Assembly (NCBI GenBank): GCA_030704615.1
Contig: CM060732.1
Location: 67,623,053-67,687,052, forward strand
Source: Takakia lepidozioides
Taxonomy: Eukaryota; Streptophyta; Takakiopsida; Takakiales; Takakiaceae
Length of the DNA: 64,000 bases
Direction: 5' to 3'
The position numbers were made by a program, and so were the translations under genes. Below the pieces are notes generated by a model, which saw nothing but the letters and a program-made list of their open reading frames with translations, was not told the DNA's origin and did not search any database. Numbering within the stretch: position 1 is the stretch's first letter; the number at the start of each line of letters is the position of its first letter. Shown here in pieces: positions 27,465-39,849 of this stretch.

Positions 27465-28545
27465 CTCTCTTTTCCAAGGACACGGTATGTGCCTGGAAGG
27501 ACTCTCCACTTCCTTCCACACTCGCCAACCAATGGTTTCTCCAAGTGTCCAGAATCCAAATTCCCATCCTCGTCATACACCTCTTTGAACAAGCAGAACA
27601 CCCAATTCAGTGGGAACACTGTAACCAGCTCATCCTCATGAACAACTGCAACCCACGTCGTCTGCAGTGGCAGTCAGTGGAAGACTACCTGCATTGGAAT
27701 GAAATCGGGCGAGTCTATCTCGCTCCCTCGACATGTTTTCCTACGCTGACCGAAAGTTGCGATTCACAACGGAATCCCTGAACTGATAGCCCGTAATTCT
27801 CGAAAGGGGATCCACCACGAACAAATTGAGGTCAACAAGGGTAGCACTAACCCAAAGGCTGCGGGCGATGCATCAAAAGGATGTAGGAATGACATGCACT
27901 GAACTTCGCAGACAACCACACTGAGAGACACCAGCTAGAAAAACTGTTTTCAAAGACAAGAAGCCACAAGAAGCCGTGCTGTTTTTGGATGAAAAACAAA
28001 CCCTGAACATGACATGAAACCATCCTTTATGGAAAGACGGCAACAACCCTGGAGAGCAGTAAACAGGAAGACCCCGAATGTAATGAGGTTGTGCCGTGCC
28101 AGAAGAGCACAGCACAAACACTGACACTCCAAGAGTCACCTCGCACGGATGTGTGCAACACAAGATCATTTCCGACACAACCCTTTATACCGAATGACCC
28201 CATGGCGACGATGACGGCAAAATGCAAAGCACAGGGTAGGCAGTACGACACACGTGGATGCATATGTGAAGCAAAATATTTATGGCGAATCTGCAAGAAC
28301 TGCTCGAAATTGAACTAGCATTAGATTTCTACGGCACTTCGAATTTGAAACAATGCAAGAAGGCCGCATGTATGGCAGGCGTCGAAGTACATCTGACATA
28401 TATCATAAGTACATGCAACGGATGTACATATTTTTTAGCACTTTATTTCTTGAATAATACAAAGACGCCGAAATGGATGAATTCCGTTCGCACACAATAA
28501 CAACACCCGCATCCAAATACGGTTGACAATGTCCAATTTTGATTT
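27465..28545 (-). other. CACTA interior, possible exon fragment at 27.48-27.69 kb
   Basis: Minus-strand 27,690-27,480 reads WVAVVHEDELVTVFPLNWVF and continues in frame with KEVYDEDGNLDSGHLEKPLV. It looks coding but matches no family I know. It lies directly upstream of the SWIM gene when R1 is removed, so it could be an earlier exon. The remainder (27.8-28.5 kb) shows nothing recognisable. Confidence 0.35.
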
Positions 28546-28629
28546 TTGTTACATGCAATAGCAACCCTTGTTGCAAACGTCAAACTGGAGAGCTCTAGAG
28601 GCATCGTGGGGAGCCCTTGTTTCCAGCGG

Positions 28630-31600
28630 AGGAGGAAGAGAAGGAAGTCATTATACTTCACGAGCTCTAGAAATAGGAATAGAGCCAGATATAGAATGAG
28701 GATGGAAAGAGTGGACGAAGAGGAAAAGGCGGAAGAAGAGGGCAAAGAGGAAAGTATGGCGATGGAAAAAGGAATCCGGAGAAGAACAGCAGCCTTCCAT
28801 AGTTCCAAGAACAGATGAGGAGGACACTACATCCGAGGGAGAGGTAGACGCCGAAGATGATGTTGATGCTGGCCTCACGAAGAACCTCATAGTGGAAGAG
28901 AGGATGGCGGAGATGCTCCAGAAACATGCGATGCGTGGAGAGCAGTCCGAAGCGCAAAGGGTCCTCGGCGATGGGGAGTCTTCTGGAGTAGCCCAAAAAC
29001 AAGTACATCTTTGAAACCCACATTGTGCTTCATTGCTGATGTGAACCCAAGTTGAGATTCTATTTCGATATGAACATAGTCTACACACGGCATCTCTGCC
29101 AGATTGCATCAACCGCGAACAAGAAGCTCAAACAGTGTGCGTTGACGCACACTGTTTGAGCCTTCCATTTTGCTTGCTTGTTGATGTGCCAAACGCCAAT
29201 TGGGGGAACTAGGGCAGGTTCAATCCACCACGAATTGGAGCTCAAAAAGTGTGCGTTGACGCACACTATTTGAGCCCCGCATTTTACTTGGTTGATGGTG
29301 TGCAAAACGGCCAGATAGGGCCACTATGCCCGGTTCAATCCTCCACTATTTGGAAGCTCAAACAGTGTGCGTTGACACACACTGTTTGAGCCCCCCTTAT
29401 CACTGTTCTTCTCACAAAAAAATTACCCAGCCAGAGTATCTCTTTGAGGTTCAATCATCAATTTCCTGGTAGCTCCAGCAGTGTGTGTCAACTCACACTA
29501 TTTGAGCCCACCTTGTCATTGTTTTTTTCATTTCAAAATCGGCCACACAGGGCGTGTCTCTGAGGATCAATGAACACTTACCTGGTAGCTCAAACAGTGT
29601 GCGTTGGCGCACACTGTTTGAGCCCACCTTTTCATTGATTTTTCATCTGAAAAACCTCAACAAACGGCATGTATTTGAGGATCAATCATCACTTACATGG
29701 CAACTCAAACAGTGTGCGACAACGCACACTGTTTGAGCTCACCTTGTCATTGCCTTTGTCATCTGAAAATCAGCCACATAGGGTATGTATTTGAGGATCA
29801 ATCATCACTTACCTGGCAGCTCAAACAGTGTGCGTTAACGCACACTGTTTGAGCTAACCTTGTCATTGCCTTTTTCGTTTGAAAATCGGCCACATAGGGC
29901 ATGTCTCTAAGGATCAATGAACACTTATCTGGCAGCTCAAACAGTGTGCGTTGGCGCACACTGTTTGAGCCCACCTTCTCATTGTTTTTTTCATCTCGAA
30001 ATGGGCCACAAAGGACATGTATTTGATGATCAATGAACACTTACCTGGCAGCTCAAACAGTGTGCGTCAACGCACACTGTTTGAGCTCACCTTGTCATTG
30101 CCTTTTTCGTTTGAAAATCGGCCACATAGGGCATGTCTCTGAGGATCAATGAACACTTATCGGGCAGCTCAAACAGTGTGGTTTGGCGCACACTGTTTGA
30201 GCCCACCTTCTCACTGTTTTTAGCATCTCGAAATGGGCCACAAAGGGCATGTATTTGATGATCAATGAACACTTACCTGGCAGCTCAAACAGTGTGCGTC
30301 AACGCACACTGTTTGAGCTCACCTTGTCATTGCCTTTTACGTTTGAAAATCGGCCACATAGGGCATGTCTCTGCGGATCAATGAACACTTATCTGGCAGC
30401 TCAAACAGTGTGCTTTGGTGAACACTGTTTGAGCCCACCTTCTCATTTTTTTTAGCATCTCAAAATGGGCCACAAAGGGCATGTATTTGATGATCAATGA
30501 ACACTTACCTGGCAGCTCAAACAGTGTGCGTCAACGCACACTGTTTGAGCCCACCTTGTCACTGTTTTTTTCCTGTGAAATTCGGCAATACAGGGCATGT
30601 CTGTGAGGATCAATGAACACTTACCTGGCAGCTCAGACAGTGTGCGTCAACGCACACTGTTTGAGCTCACATTTTCTTATTTTTTTTCATCTTAAATTTG
30701 ACCACAAAGGGCATGTTTTTGAGGATCAATGAACTACCTGGAAGCTCAAACACTATGCGTCAACGCACACTGTTTGAGCCCACCTCCACATTGTTTTTTC
30801 GTTTCAAAATCGGCCACACAGGGAATGTAACTGAGGATCAATGAACACTTACCTAGCAGCTCAAACAGTGTGCGTTGGTGCACACTGTTTGAGCTCACCT
30901 TCTCATTATTTTCTCATCTGAGAAAAGGCCACAAAGGGCATGTATTTGATGATCAATCATCATATACCTGGCAGCTCAAACAGTGTGCGTCAACGCACAC
31001 TGTTTGAACTCACCTTGTCATTGCCTTTGTCATCTGAAAATCGGCCACATAGGGTATGTATTTGAGGATCAATCATCACTTACCTGGCAGCTCAAACAGT
31101 GTGCGTCAACGCACACTGTTTAAGCCCACCTTGTCACCGGTTTTTTCCTGTGAAATTCGGCAATACAAGGCATGTCTCTGAGGATCAATGAACACTTACC
31201 TGGCAGCTCAAACAGTGTGCGTCAACGCACACTGTTTGAGCTCACATTTTCTTTGTTTTTTTCATCTGAAAATCGGCCACTAAGGGCATGTCTTTGAGGG
31301 TCAATGAACACTTACCTGGCATGTCTCTCAGGTTCAATGAACACTTACCTGGCAGCTCAAACAGTGTGCGTCAACGCACACTGTTTGAGCCCACCTTGTC
31401 ATTGTTTTTTTCTTGTGAAATTCGGCATCATGGGGCATGTCTTTGAGGTTCAATGCACACTTACCAGGCAGCTCAAATAGTGTGCGTCAACGTACATTGT
31501 TTGAGCCCACCTTGTCATTGTTTTTTTCATTTGAATAGGGCCAAATATCATGTTCAAAACACTTGAATTTGGAAGCTGAAACATTGTGCGGCAACGCACG

Positions 31601-32078
31601 GTGTTTTCGGCCCCCACAATGTTTGTTTTCTGGTGAGAAATTTGGCCACACATGGCCTGTCTGCCATGCTCAAACACCGTCGTTTCATGCCTCTCTCTTA
31701 TATCAATTTGAATGAACAACCCTGCAGGAGAAGATGCAAAGTGTGGCGGAGGAGATCCCTTCGGGGCTGGGGAAGGAGATCATTGTTGATGTGGACGATG
31801 AGTTCTATGAAAGCAAAGCTGCTGAGATGCTGGGGGGTAAGAAGGTAAACTCTCAGCTTGTGGTGCAAAGTATGCTTGCCCCGGGTGGGAGGTTGAAGAT
31901 TCCCCTGTGTAGGTTGGTTTCCATGCCCGTCGTTCGTCCACCCCTCATCAAGGACATCCTGAAGCTGGAGGCCGAGTTTGTTCATGGGTATTTGGATGGA
32001 TCCGCAGTGTTTTCCGTTTGTACTAGGGATTCCAGAGGCAATGAGCTCCTTGTGGATGAGTCAATCGTGGACTCCTAA
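28630..32078 (+). pseudogene. ParB-like gene fragment (copy 1) with palindrome-filled intron
   Basis: Exon 1 (about 28,690-29,002) encodes a very basic stretch (KRKRRKKRAKRK, a likely nuclear localisation signal), then an acidic one (EEDTTSEGEVDAEDDVD). The donor is CAA|GTACAT. After a 2,725-nt intron, acceptor CCTGCAG starts exon 2 (31,728-32,078), phase 0. It encodes LVSMPVVRPPLIKDILKLEA and FVHGYLDGSAVF. This aligns with the locus at 63.2 kb (SISAVRPALHHDIKKLQGDF, IHGYLKGSAVF). The reading frame stops at 32,078 before the DGNHR motif seen in that copy, so this is a 5' fragment, apparently captured by the CACTA element. Function is inferred only from the second copy. Confidence 0.6.
29126..31612 (+). 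repeat. Palindrome family A: ~22 units of ~116 bp
   Basis: Each unit carries an inverted repeat with 16-bp arms, GCTCAAACAGTGTGCG and CGCACACTGTTTGAGC, around a 4-base loop that varies (TCAA, TTGA, TTGG, TTAA, ACAA). Examples start at 29,126, 29,242, 29,589, 29,820, 30,053, 30,858 and 31,206. The ~80-bp spacers are also related (ATCTGAAAATCGGCCACA, GAGGATCAATGAACACTTAC). Outer units (29,472; 31,575) are more diverged. The whole array lies in the intron of the ParB-like copy 1. Confidence 0.95.
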
Positions 32079-33167
32079 TGATTTTCTAGAAAAAAAATAG
32101 GTGCAGTGAAATAGGTTTGGATAAATTTTTACTTTTTTTATTTTTGGGGGTTTTTTAGGAAACACCAGCCCTAGCCGGTGGGCCTTGAGGGAAAACTAAA
32201 CCCCGTAACAGGGCCATGAAGGCAACAAGGGCAGAGTCCCAGTTTGAAGCAGAAAGACAGCTTACTGGGTTTGAACCCCACACCCAGTGGTCAATGCTTT
32301 GGGTACACGCTTACCATGGGGTAATTCAAATGTTGTTTAAAGAATCATTTAAAAAAATTCGTGACAGGAGTGGCTATATAATTCAATGTAGCATGTCATA
32401 TGATACATTGATCTCTGCACATCTAAGAGCATCTCTAGTGGGCCCCTATAAATAGCCCCGCTATTGTGGCATGTGGTACTGGCCCGATAGGTTCCTAAAA
32501 CAAATAACGGCCAACTTCAATTTGGCCCACCCATTCCCATTAAACTGGCTCCTTATTGGTGCTCAGAGTTGTGCGCTTAAATATGGAAATGCAGCGAGGG
32601 CGGCGGCAACTTCAAACAACCTTGCAACAAGAACTCGAAGACAACGATTACGAAGAATGTTTGTCAGCAATTCGATAAATCAACTTGGATATCGAACCTC
32701 TTCAAGTATGGTGGATGTAGGCCAGGGTGCGCATAAATCCTCACATTTGGATCTTGCTTGCTTTTCCCCAAATAGGTGACACCCGCGGAAATAGGCCCTG
32801 TATGCATGCTGACGTGGCGTGAGCCTGTGCTGGGCTCATGGTTTCCTATGCTCACAGGCTCACGGAATAGCACCCCCCCCCCCCCCCAAGTATGAATAAA
32901 ACAAAAAAAAAACGTAGCATGAACAACCATTGGAAAAAAAACCCAGGCCAAAAGCCTTGAAAAAAACCCTAGCAACCTATGATGCAGCAACCACTCTAGC
33001 AAACGTGGAAAACACACTTACCCGCCTGTCACTCCTAGCTGACAACCGTGACACTGTAGGAGGGCACCCTGATAGTGTTTCCTACAAATTAATTAATCCA
33101 TGCCACAAACAAACCCATGCCACAAGTCAGTAAGCAATGTGAGGGCTGACTATATACACATAGCAAT
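32079..33167. other. Spacer between captured ParB fragment and TNPA-like gene
   Basis: No convincing gene. A TATA-like CTATAAATAG lies at about 32,447, and a poly-C run of about 17 bases at 32,871-32,887. Short open frames have no recognisable motif. Confidence 0.4.
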
Positions 33168-35148
33168 TCAATGAGGAACAAAATACAGAGTCGCGATGAT
33201 GCCACTTACCAAGCGTGCTTCCACCATTGCCTTCCCACCACGACTAGTCTTGGTAGGATTCTGAATTGCACCATTTGTCTTCTTCATGTTGCCCGACACT
33301 TTGTGGAACACCTCTGTCTGCCAGTAACTTACAAGCTTGTTCCATACCTTGTCAAATACAGTAAGGGGTTTCCCCTTACCACCCAACCACGCAGTGTGTG
33401 CTTCATAACGCTGGCTCTTCATTATTCTGCCAATTGTTTGTTTTAGGTGGAAGTCTTTTAACTTGTGTGGCGTATATAAAAATAGCTTAGTCAGGTGATC
33501 TCTGATTTCGTATACAACTTCATCAAGTTGGTTGTTGATGGCAAGGGAACAATCTAGCTTGCAATAAGCCTGTCCTTTAAGGGCAGCGTGCCATACATTC
33601 CGGGTCTGACCATACGGGGCTCCTTTGAGGTTCGTCGCAATCACCGTGGGAGGAAGACCTGCAGCTATTCTCTCTTCCTTCACCTTGGCAGCTTCAATTT
33701 TGGCTGAGCTATTAGCCCTCCTTAAAGCATTGGTTCTATCATTCTGAAACGTCACCCTCCCCTCCTTCAGAGACCTCCGTGCGCTCAGGAGAATTCAAAG
33801 CAGGATCATGCCAAGTAGGGACTGGTGGCCATGGCTGTTGGCTAGAAGGCCGAGGACCATACTGGCCATACTGTCCATAAGCAGGAGGATATTCTGGTGG
33901 CCTGCCACCCCCATAGCTATTAGGGGGTGGCAAATATGGTGGAGGAGGATACTGGCCATACTGCCCATATGGAGGAGCACCATATTGACCCTGACCATAC
34001 TGAGTGCCAGACTGTGGGTACTGAGGCATACCATAATAAGGTGGGGGTACTGGTGGTACAGAACCCACAACGATGGGAGAGTTAGGGCCGCCTCCTGCGT
34101 TCTTGTGGGCGCCATCTCCATTGCTAGCAGCAGGGATCGTGGATCCAGTGCGCTTGTGCTTGCCCTGAAAAGAAATTCCCCCAGTACAATGTGGGTGATT
34201 ACACATACATATAGGCAGCAAGCAGCAAATCCTTGAATTCAAGATAACAAACTGGAAGCACATATCATTTGTAAAGACAAGATTATCCAAAACTCAGTAT
34301 GATCTTGGGCAGTAAATCTCCCAAATTTGATTGGCCCCAATGATGTCCTCCCAGTACATTTTTGAACCCTCTTAGGTATGGGGTATTCCTGAAATCCATA
34401 GCAAGAATTCAAATGGACAAACCTGATGGGTCCATGAGAAGTATCCCTCCAAGTTTTGGAGATATTCTGGGTGCATAAGTAACCCAAGTATCTCTATAAG
34501 TAGCCATTGTAGCTTAGTACCAGGATGTTGGTTTCATGGGGCAAAGAATTTGAACACACCTGAAGTCTACATTGGCCTGACATCATGCCTTTGGCACTTC
34601 AACTTGTCTAGTGGAAATCATTTGTGATTGTGCCTTGGCTGACCCCTGCATTGTCCAACTTCCTTGTCTTGACAGACATACCCTATCTCTTCATGATCTT
34701 ACCATACCCTATCTCTTCGTGATTTTACCAAAAACATACATAATTTGAATCATGGTCATTGTGAAGAACTATAACTCACAGACGAAGAAGGTGTTCGTAG
34801 TGTAGATGATGGGCGTTTTTGTCCTGCAACATGAGCATGGGCATGTTCTCCTCGGCTTGCCGTGGCATCCGCCGACGACGCACTCGCCTCGCACTGGCGT
34901 GGAAGGAGTGGATCGTCCTCATTGTCCTCAGAAGAGCCCTCATGCAGAATCGTAGTCTTCATCGTCTTTAGTCTGGCACTTTGCCTTGCAGGACCTTGAT
35001 CCCTAGCTTTTTCCTTCGGAGCGCGTGGCTTGCGAGGGCGATTCGCTCCCGCAAGCCTGCACAAACACCTCCATGACCTCCCTCTCAAACAATCACAAAC
35101 AAATGCAAGCATACATACCCTAATACTCTTAAGCCTACGCTGAACCAC
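33168..35148 (-). CDS. CACTA TNPA-like protein (plant transposase, Ptta/En/Spm family)
   Basis: Probable exons are 35,148-34,760, about 34,170-33,740 and continuing to 33,200. The N-terminal part is basic and Ser-rich (PRKPRAPKEKARDQGPARQS). The middle is Pro/Tyr/Gln-rich (YGQGQYGAPPYGQYGQYPPP). The C-terminal part (VWNKLVSYWQTEVFHKVSGN, then NGAIQNPTKTSRGGKAMVEA) matches the conserved block of Ptta/En/Spm transposases, where a Ser-Gly-x-Asn stretch precedes an Arg/Gly-rich HT/SRGGK motif. It ends at a GTAAGT donor near 33,206, so a further exon is likely. Proteins of this type bind the subterminal repeats of CACTA elements. It is transcribed away from TNP2. Confidence 0.65.
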
Positions 35149-36194
35149 AGCCGCACCCTACCAGGACGTAATGGCTGCCCACAAATGACGGCGGACATCT
35201 CCCGCCTAATGACACACCCTCCTCAAACCTAATCGTCACTCACTGCATGTTGTTTGTCTCTCTGTTTGTACAAGTCGCAGCTACTCGCCCCCATTTGTGC
35301 TATGAAGCTTATGATCGTTGTAGGAAGGTTAGAGGATAAGGCGAATCGCAAGTTTAGTGGGTGGGTAACCAAAGTCAGGAACTAAACTCACCCATCTATC
35401 GACTACTTGAACGTTGCTTCCACCTCCTTTATGGTAGCAATCCGGCGCTCTCGGAACTTCTCGTACTCAGTGAGAGGGACTGTCACTTCGAAGACCTTCC
35501 GCTTCACCATGGACACTCAGAAATGATACTTATAGTATACTATAGATATAGAAATAGCACATTGGCAGCTGGTGCAAAACAAGAGACAATGCACTGTGCG
35601 TAGCATGCAAAGAGGGAAGGGGTGACGTTCAAAGCATGTACAGTGCAGGTGGTGACCGGATGCGTAGGCGTAGAATAGATGACCGTCTATGGCGAATGGA
35701 AGAAACTTATGCCACAATGAATGGGCATACAAAAATGCTATGCAACTGCGATGAGTGTCATGGAGGAAAAGTACTGTTGTTGGAAACAGTGAGGAATCAT
35801 TACATGATACACGGGAGGGATCCTCTTCTCCGACGCTGTTCTCTTCCGGTACGATCGTCACTTTCCCTTCAGCACTTTAGTTTGAATTTTGAATGCAACG
35901 ATCCTCTTTTCCACATGTCGACATTTCGTTGGGTGATTGTAGTCAAGAAGTCATAAGATACAGACGTGACTATGACTACGCCATTTCCGTTATCACTTTA
36001 ATTAATGCACATGTCGTGTTTTCATTGGTCATGTGTAGTCATGTAGTCATATATGACTAACTAAGTGACTGCAACTATGACTTCAATGGCTACAAATGTC
36101 GTGTTTTGATTGGGTGTATATTTATAAGATACATACGTAAATATGACTGCATCACTGCAACGTCACCGTGCCTCCTATGTCATAATATGAACAA
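35149..36194. promoter_or_regulatory. Region between the divergent CACTA genes
   Basis: About 1 kb separates the TNPA-like and TNP2-like genes. At 35,930-36,160 the ATATGACTA and TAGTCATA words of the element ends reappear, suggesting an internal TNPA-binding region or promoter. Confidence 0.4.
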
Positions 36195-39100
36195 GTGTCA
36201 CATCGTTGTTGGTCCACTCACAAGATGACTATTGGGATGCAGGGATGTGAATATTCAGATGATGAAGACGAAGGCCCTGCGGCACAGCGGGAGCCCAATG
36301 TCACAGAGAACGCAGATGAGAGTGGTGGATTGGAGGTAGAAATGCAGCGTGCATTGCAGGAAGCGTTTCTCTTTGCAGATGCAAACAGAGAGGACCCCAT
36401 TCATGGTGGAACCGATCACACATTTGCCGATCATGACGATGACCTCGACGATTCCGGAGACAATGAATTTGATGAGAATGCTCACCTGCACGTTGATCCC
36501 GAGTATGATAAACTCTTCCGACAGTCGCAATGTCCACTTTTTGAAGGGTGCTCGATCAGCCGGCTGCAAGCAACTGAACGCATGCACTACCCACAAGTGC
36601 ACCAATGCATTTGTGGATGAGCTTCTGGGATTGTTGCGTAAGAGTTTTTTGCCTAAAGAGAATTCATTGCCGAAAACTCACTATGAAGCAAAAACCATGA
36701 TTGCCAAGATGGGATTGCAGTATACACCATGATTCATGCCTGTGAGCGTGGTTGTGTACTCTTCCGTGGGGAGTATGAGAATGTAGACATTTGCCCAGTG
36801 TGCCGCAGTTCCCGTTACATTCCAGGTCGTGGAAGTGTGCCCAAGAAAGTATTGCGACACTTCCCTGTCATTCCAAGGTTGAAACGTATGTACCGATGTA
36901 AATCGATCGCTAACCTCATGACATGGCACGACAGACATAAGAGCCAGGATGGGTTGGTTCGACATCCAGCTGATAGCAAAGCATGGAGACACATTGACAC
37001 CACATTTGAGGATTTTGCTGCAGAGCCACGATCTCTGCGATTTGGATTGGCCTTAGACGGTGTAAATCCCTACGGAGCTCAATCCACAAGTTGGAGCACA
37101 TGGCCCGTTCTCTTGGTCAATTACAATCTGCCTCTGTGGTTAATGACCAAAAAGTTCTTTGTCATGTTAGCGCTACTGATTCCTGGTAAGGAGTCTGTTA
37201 CCTCGGACAACGTAGATGTTTACCTGATGCCCCTAGTGGAAGAGCTACTGGAACTATGGAGAGGGATTGCAGCTCATGATGTTCCTCGTGGTCAACGCGA
37301 ATTCACACTGAGGGCAGTGTTGATGTGGTCAATCCATGACTACCTTGCATATGGCTTGCTCTCAGGTCAAGTGACGAAAGGTTATGCTGGTTGTCCAGCT
37401 TGTGGACCCGGGGTGACTTCACAGCAGTTACACACATGTGGAAAAATTGTTTTCCTAGGCCACCGAAGATTTTTGGCCCGCAATCATCCATATAGAAGGT
37501 CAAGAATGTTCAATGGCGCTACTGAGCATGGAACTCCTCCAAAAACGCAGACTGGAACACAAATCAAGGAGCTTGCAACAGCTCGCACTGCATGGGTGGA
37601 AAACGGAGGGACGCCAGATAGCAGGACAGACCCAGCAAAAACTCATGGAGTTAAGCGATTGTCAATTTTATATGTCTTACCTTATTGGGAGGTAATTCCT
37701 TCATGGCCTTTAAATGGCTGTGTACATTTTTGCGTTTTCTGTTTAAATTGTGATGAGTAAATGCTCAATTGCTTATGTGTTCATTTTGTAGGGTCTCCTC
37801 ATCCGCCACACGTTTGACGCAATGCATTGCGAGAAGAACTTGGCTGAAAATATTATTAAAACTATCTTTGGTGAGAAAGACACATTGAAAGTTCGCCGTG
37901 ATTTGGAGCTACTTGGGATGCGCCGGAATTGTGGCTACAACGTGATCCTGACAGAGCAGATACGTTAATTATGCCTCCTGCCCCTTATGTCCTCACTGAG
38001 GCTGAGTTACAAGTCTTTCTGGAGATTGTTGCAGGAAAGTGCCAACAGGCTACGCATCAGCTTTCAAAAAGCATGTGGTGAAGAAGAAGTTGTCTGGCAT
38101 GAAATCACATGACTATCATGTGCTCATGCAGCAAATTATACCGCTTGCTATCCGTGGGCTCATGGCAAGTGGTCCTCGAAGGGCCATTTTGCGAGTATGT
38201 CGTGTATTTAAGAAGTTGTGTGCAAAAGTGGTGAATCCTGTAGAGTATGAGGAATTGAGAACTGAAGCAGTTGTCACTCTGTGTCTTATAGAGAAGGAGT
38301 TCCCACCATCATTTTTTGATGTGATGACACATCTGGTTGTTCACCTAGTGGATGAGTTGTACTTATGCGGGCCCGTAGCATCTCGTTGGATGTACCCCAT
38401 GGAGCGGGCAATGAAAGATATGAAGGGCTACGTAAGAAACATGGCAAGGCCCGAGGGGAGCATGGCAGAAGGATACCAATTTGAAGAAGCATTGGGTTTT
38501 TGCACAGAGTATATGGCAGGATTTGATGGAAGTGTACGAAGGGTGTGGGATGCAGATGAGGCAGAATCTGTGGAACGTGAAGTTGTGGAAGGAAGTTCTA
38601 AAGCCCGAAAATTGAATGACCTGTGTGATATTGTACATGAGTACATCATTCAGAACCATCCTCGTCTGTCAGTCATGTTGGGGTAAGAAATCTACTTCAT
38701 TGACATTCAGATTTCCAAGTTTTAGTCATTTATCATTAGTTGGCATATGGCGTCTTTTCATATCTCCCACGCCACCTCTGTCAATCTCCTGGCTGACCCT
38801 CGGATTGTGACAGGATATATGAAGCAGAGTCCACACGGATAGAAGCCAGACGACGCTTGTTTCGTGAGGAGCAAGGGCTGGAAGGCATGAGCAATCCCAC
38901 GGCAATTCAGTACCCTCCTGATTTGCATCCTTGTCCTCCATTTGCTGTTTGGCTCCCTCAAGGTGTACGGGATCATCTCTCAATTCAATCAGATGGGCTT
39001 GATCCTACAACACGTGAGGAATTACTGGATCTTTCAAGGCCTCCATCATTTACTGCCCTGTCATTCAAGAGTATGACAGCGTATGGTAACCATTACAGGG

Positions 39101-39764
39101 TTACATCCCCCGGCATGAACACAACAAGTATGGTGTCTTTTGATTGTGGAGTCTCATCTGTTTTCCAGCACCAGCCATTACCAACAATTCAGGCAATGAC
39201 ATGGAGGAACCTACAAGATATGTGGGTCTTATAAGGGAGATTTTGCAAATTGACTATGGCCAAACACAGCCTATAGTGTTTTTGTGTTCGTGGGTACGGG
39301 CGAGTCGCGTGGGTCGTCAACCTATGTCAATGAAGCAGGATGATGCTGGCTTCACACTGGTCAATTTTAACCGTATGCTTCCACCTTCTGAGCAACCTTT
39401 TGTGTTTCCTGGCCAGGTTGATCAAGTGTTTTTTTCTGATTGTGTGAAGGAGCGGGGTGAAAGTCGTCCTAGAGAAGAGCCCCGAGCACGTAGAGTGGTC
39501 TGCGACATATCAATTGATAATGATGATGTGGCGGAAGTGGAAGGATTGTTAGCCCCACAAAGACTAGAGGAGACTCTGGTTACTGATGGCCCAACATGCA
39601 GCCGAGCGGTACCGGTTACTCCAGAGCAGGTGGCCTCCTTGTACCTCCGAGCACCCCGTATACGTGGTGATGATGTTCAGCCAACCCTTGGACAAGATCA
39701 AGTCTGTGATGAAGACAGTGATACATGTAGTGACCCAGACATAGATGAGGATGATGAAGATTAG
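36195..39764 (+). CDS. CACTA TNP2-like transposase
   Basis: Several exons are visible: 36,195-36,720 (acidic N terminus), 36,729-37,690 (ICPVCRSSRYIPGRGSVPKK; RSLRFGLALDGVNPYG; TCGKIVFLGHRRFLARNHPYR), 37,795-37,967 (HTFDAMHCEKNLAENIIKT), 38,030-38,686 (MKSHDYHVLMQQIIPLAIRG; FPPSFFDVMTHLVVHLVDEL; RWMYPMERAMKDMKGYVRN) and 38,813-39,764. The last includes a DUF4216-like end (REILQIDYGQTQPIVFLCSW, DAGFTLVNFNRM). This is the standard TNP2 layout (Transposase_21 then DUF4218/4216). A few frame changes (near 36,590 and 36,730) may be introns or lesions. It would cut the element at its TIRs. Confidence 0.85.
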
Positions 39765-39849
39765 ATATGCTAGATTTGTGCACTCCAGTTATAGACCATG
39801 CATGATAGTTTAAGGTGTAACACTCCCTTCGCATTCCCATTAAGATATC

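Noticed and set aside
29126-31612. Resemblance to a CRISPR array
   Set aside because: Repeats are palindromic and regularly spaced, but the spacers are related to each other, the setting is a eukaryotic intron, and there are no cas genes.
32260-32300. tRNA-like B box (GGGTTTGAACCCC) suggesting a SINE or tRNA
   Set aside because: No matching A box at the right distance, no cloverleaf and no poly-A tail; too weak to call.
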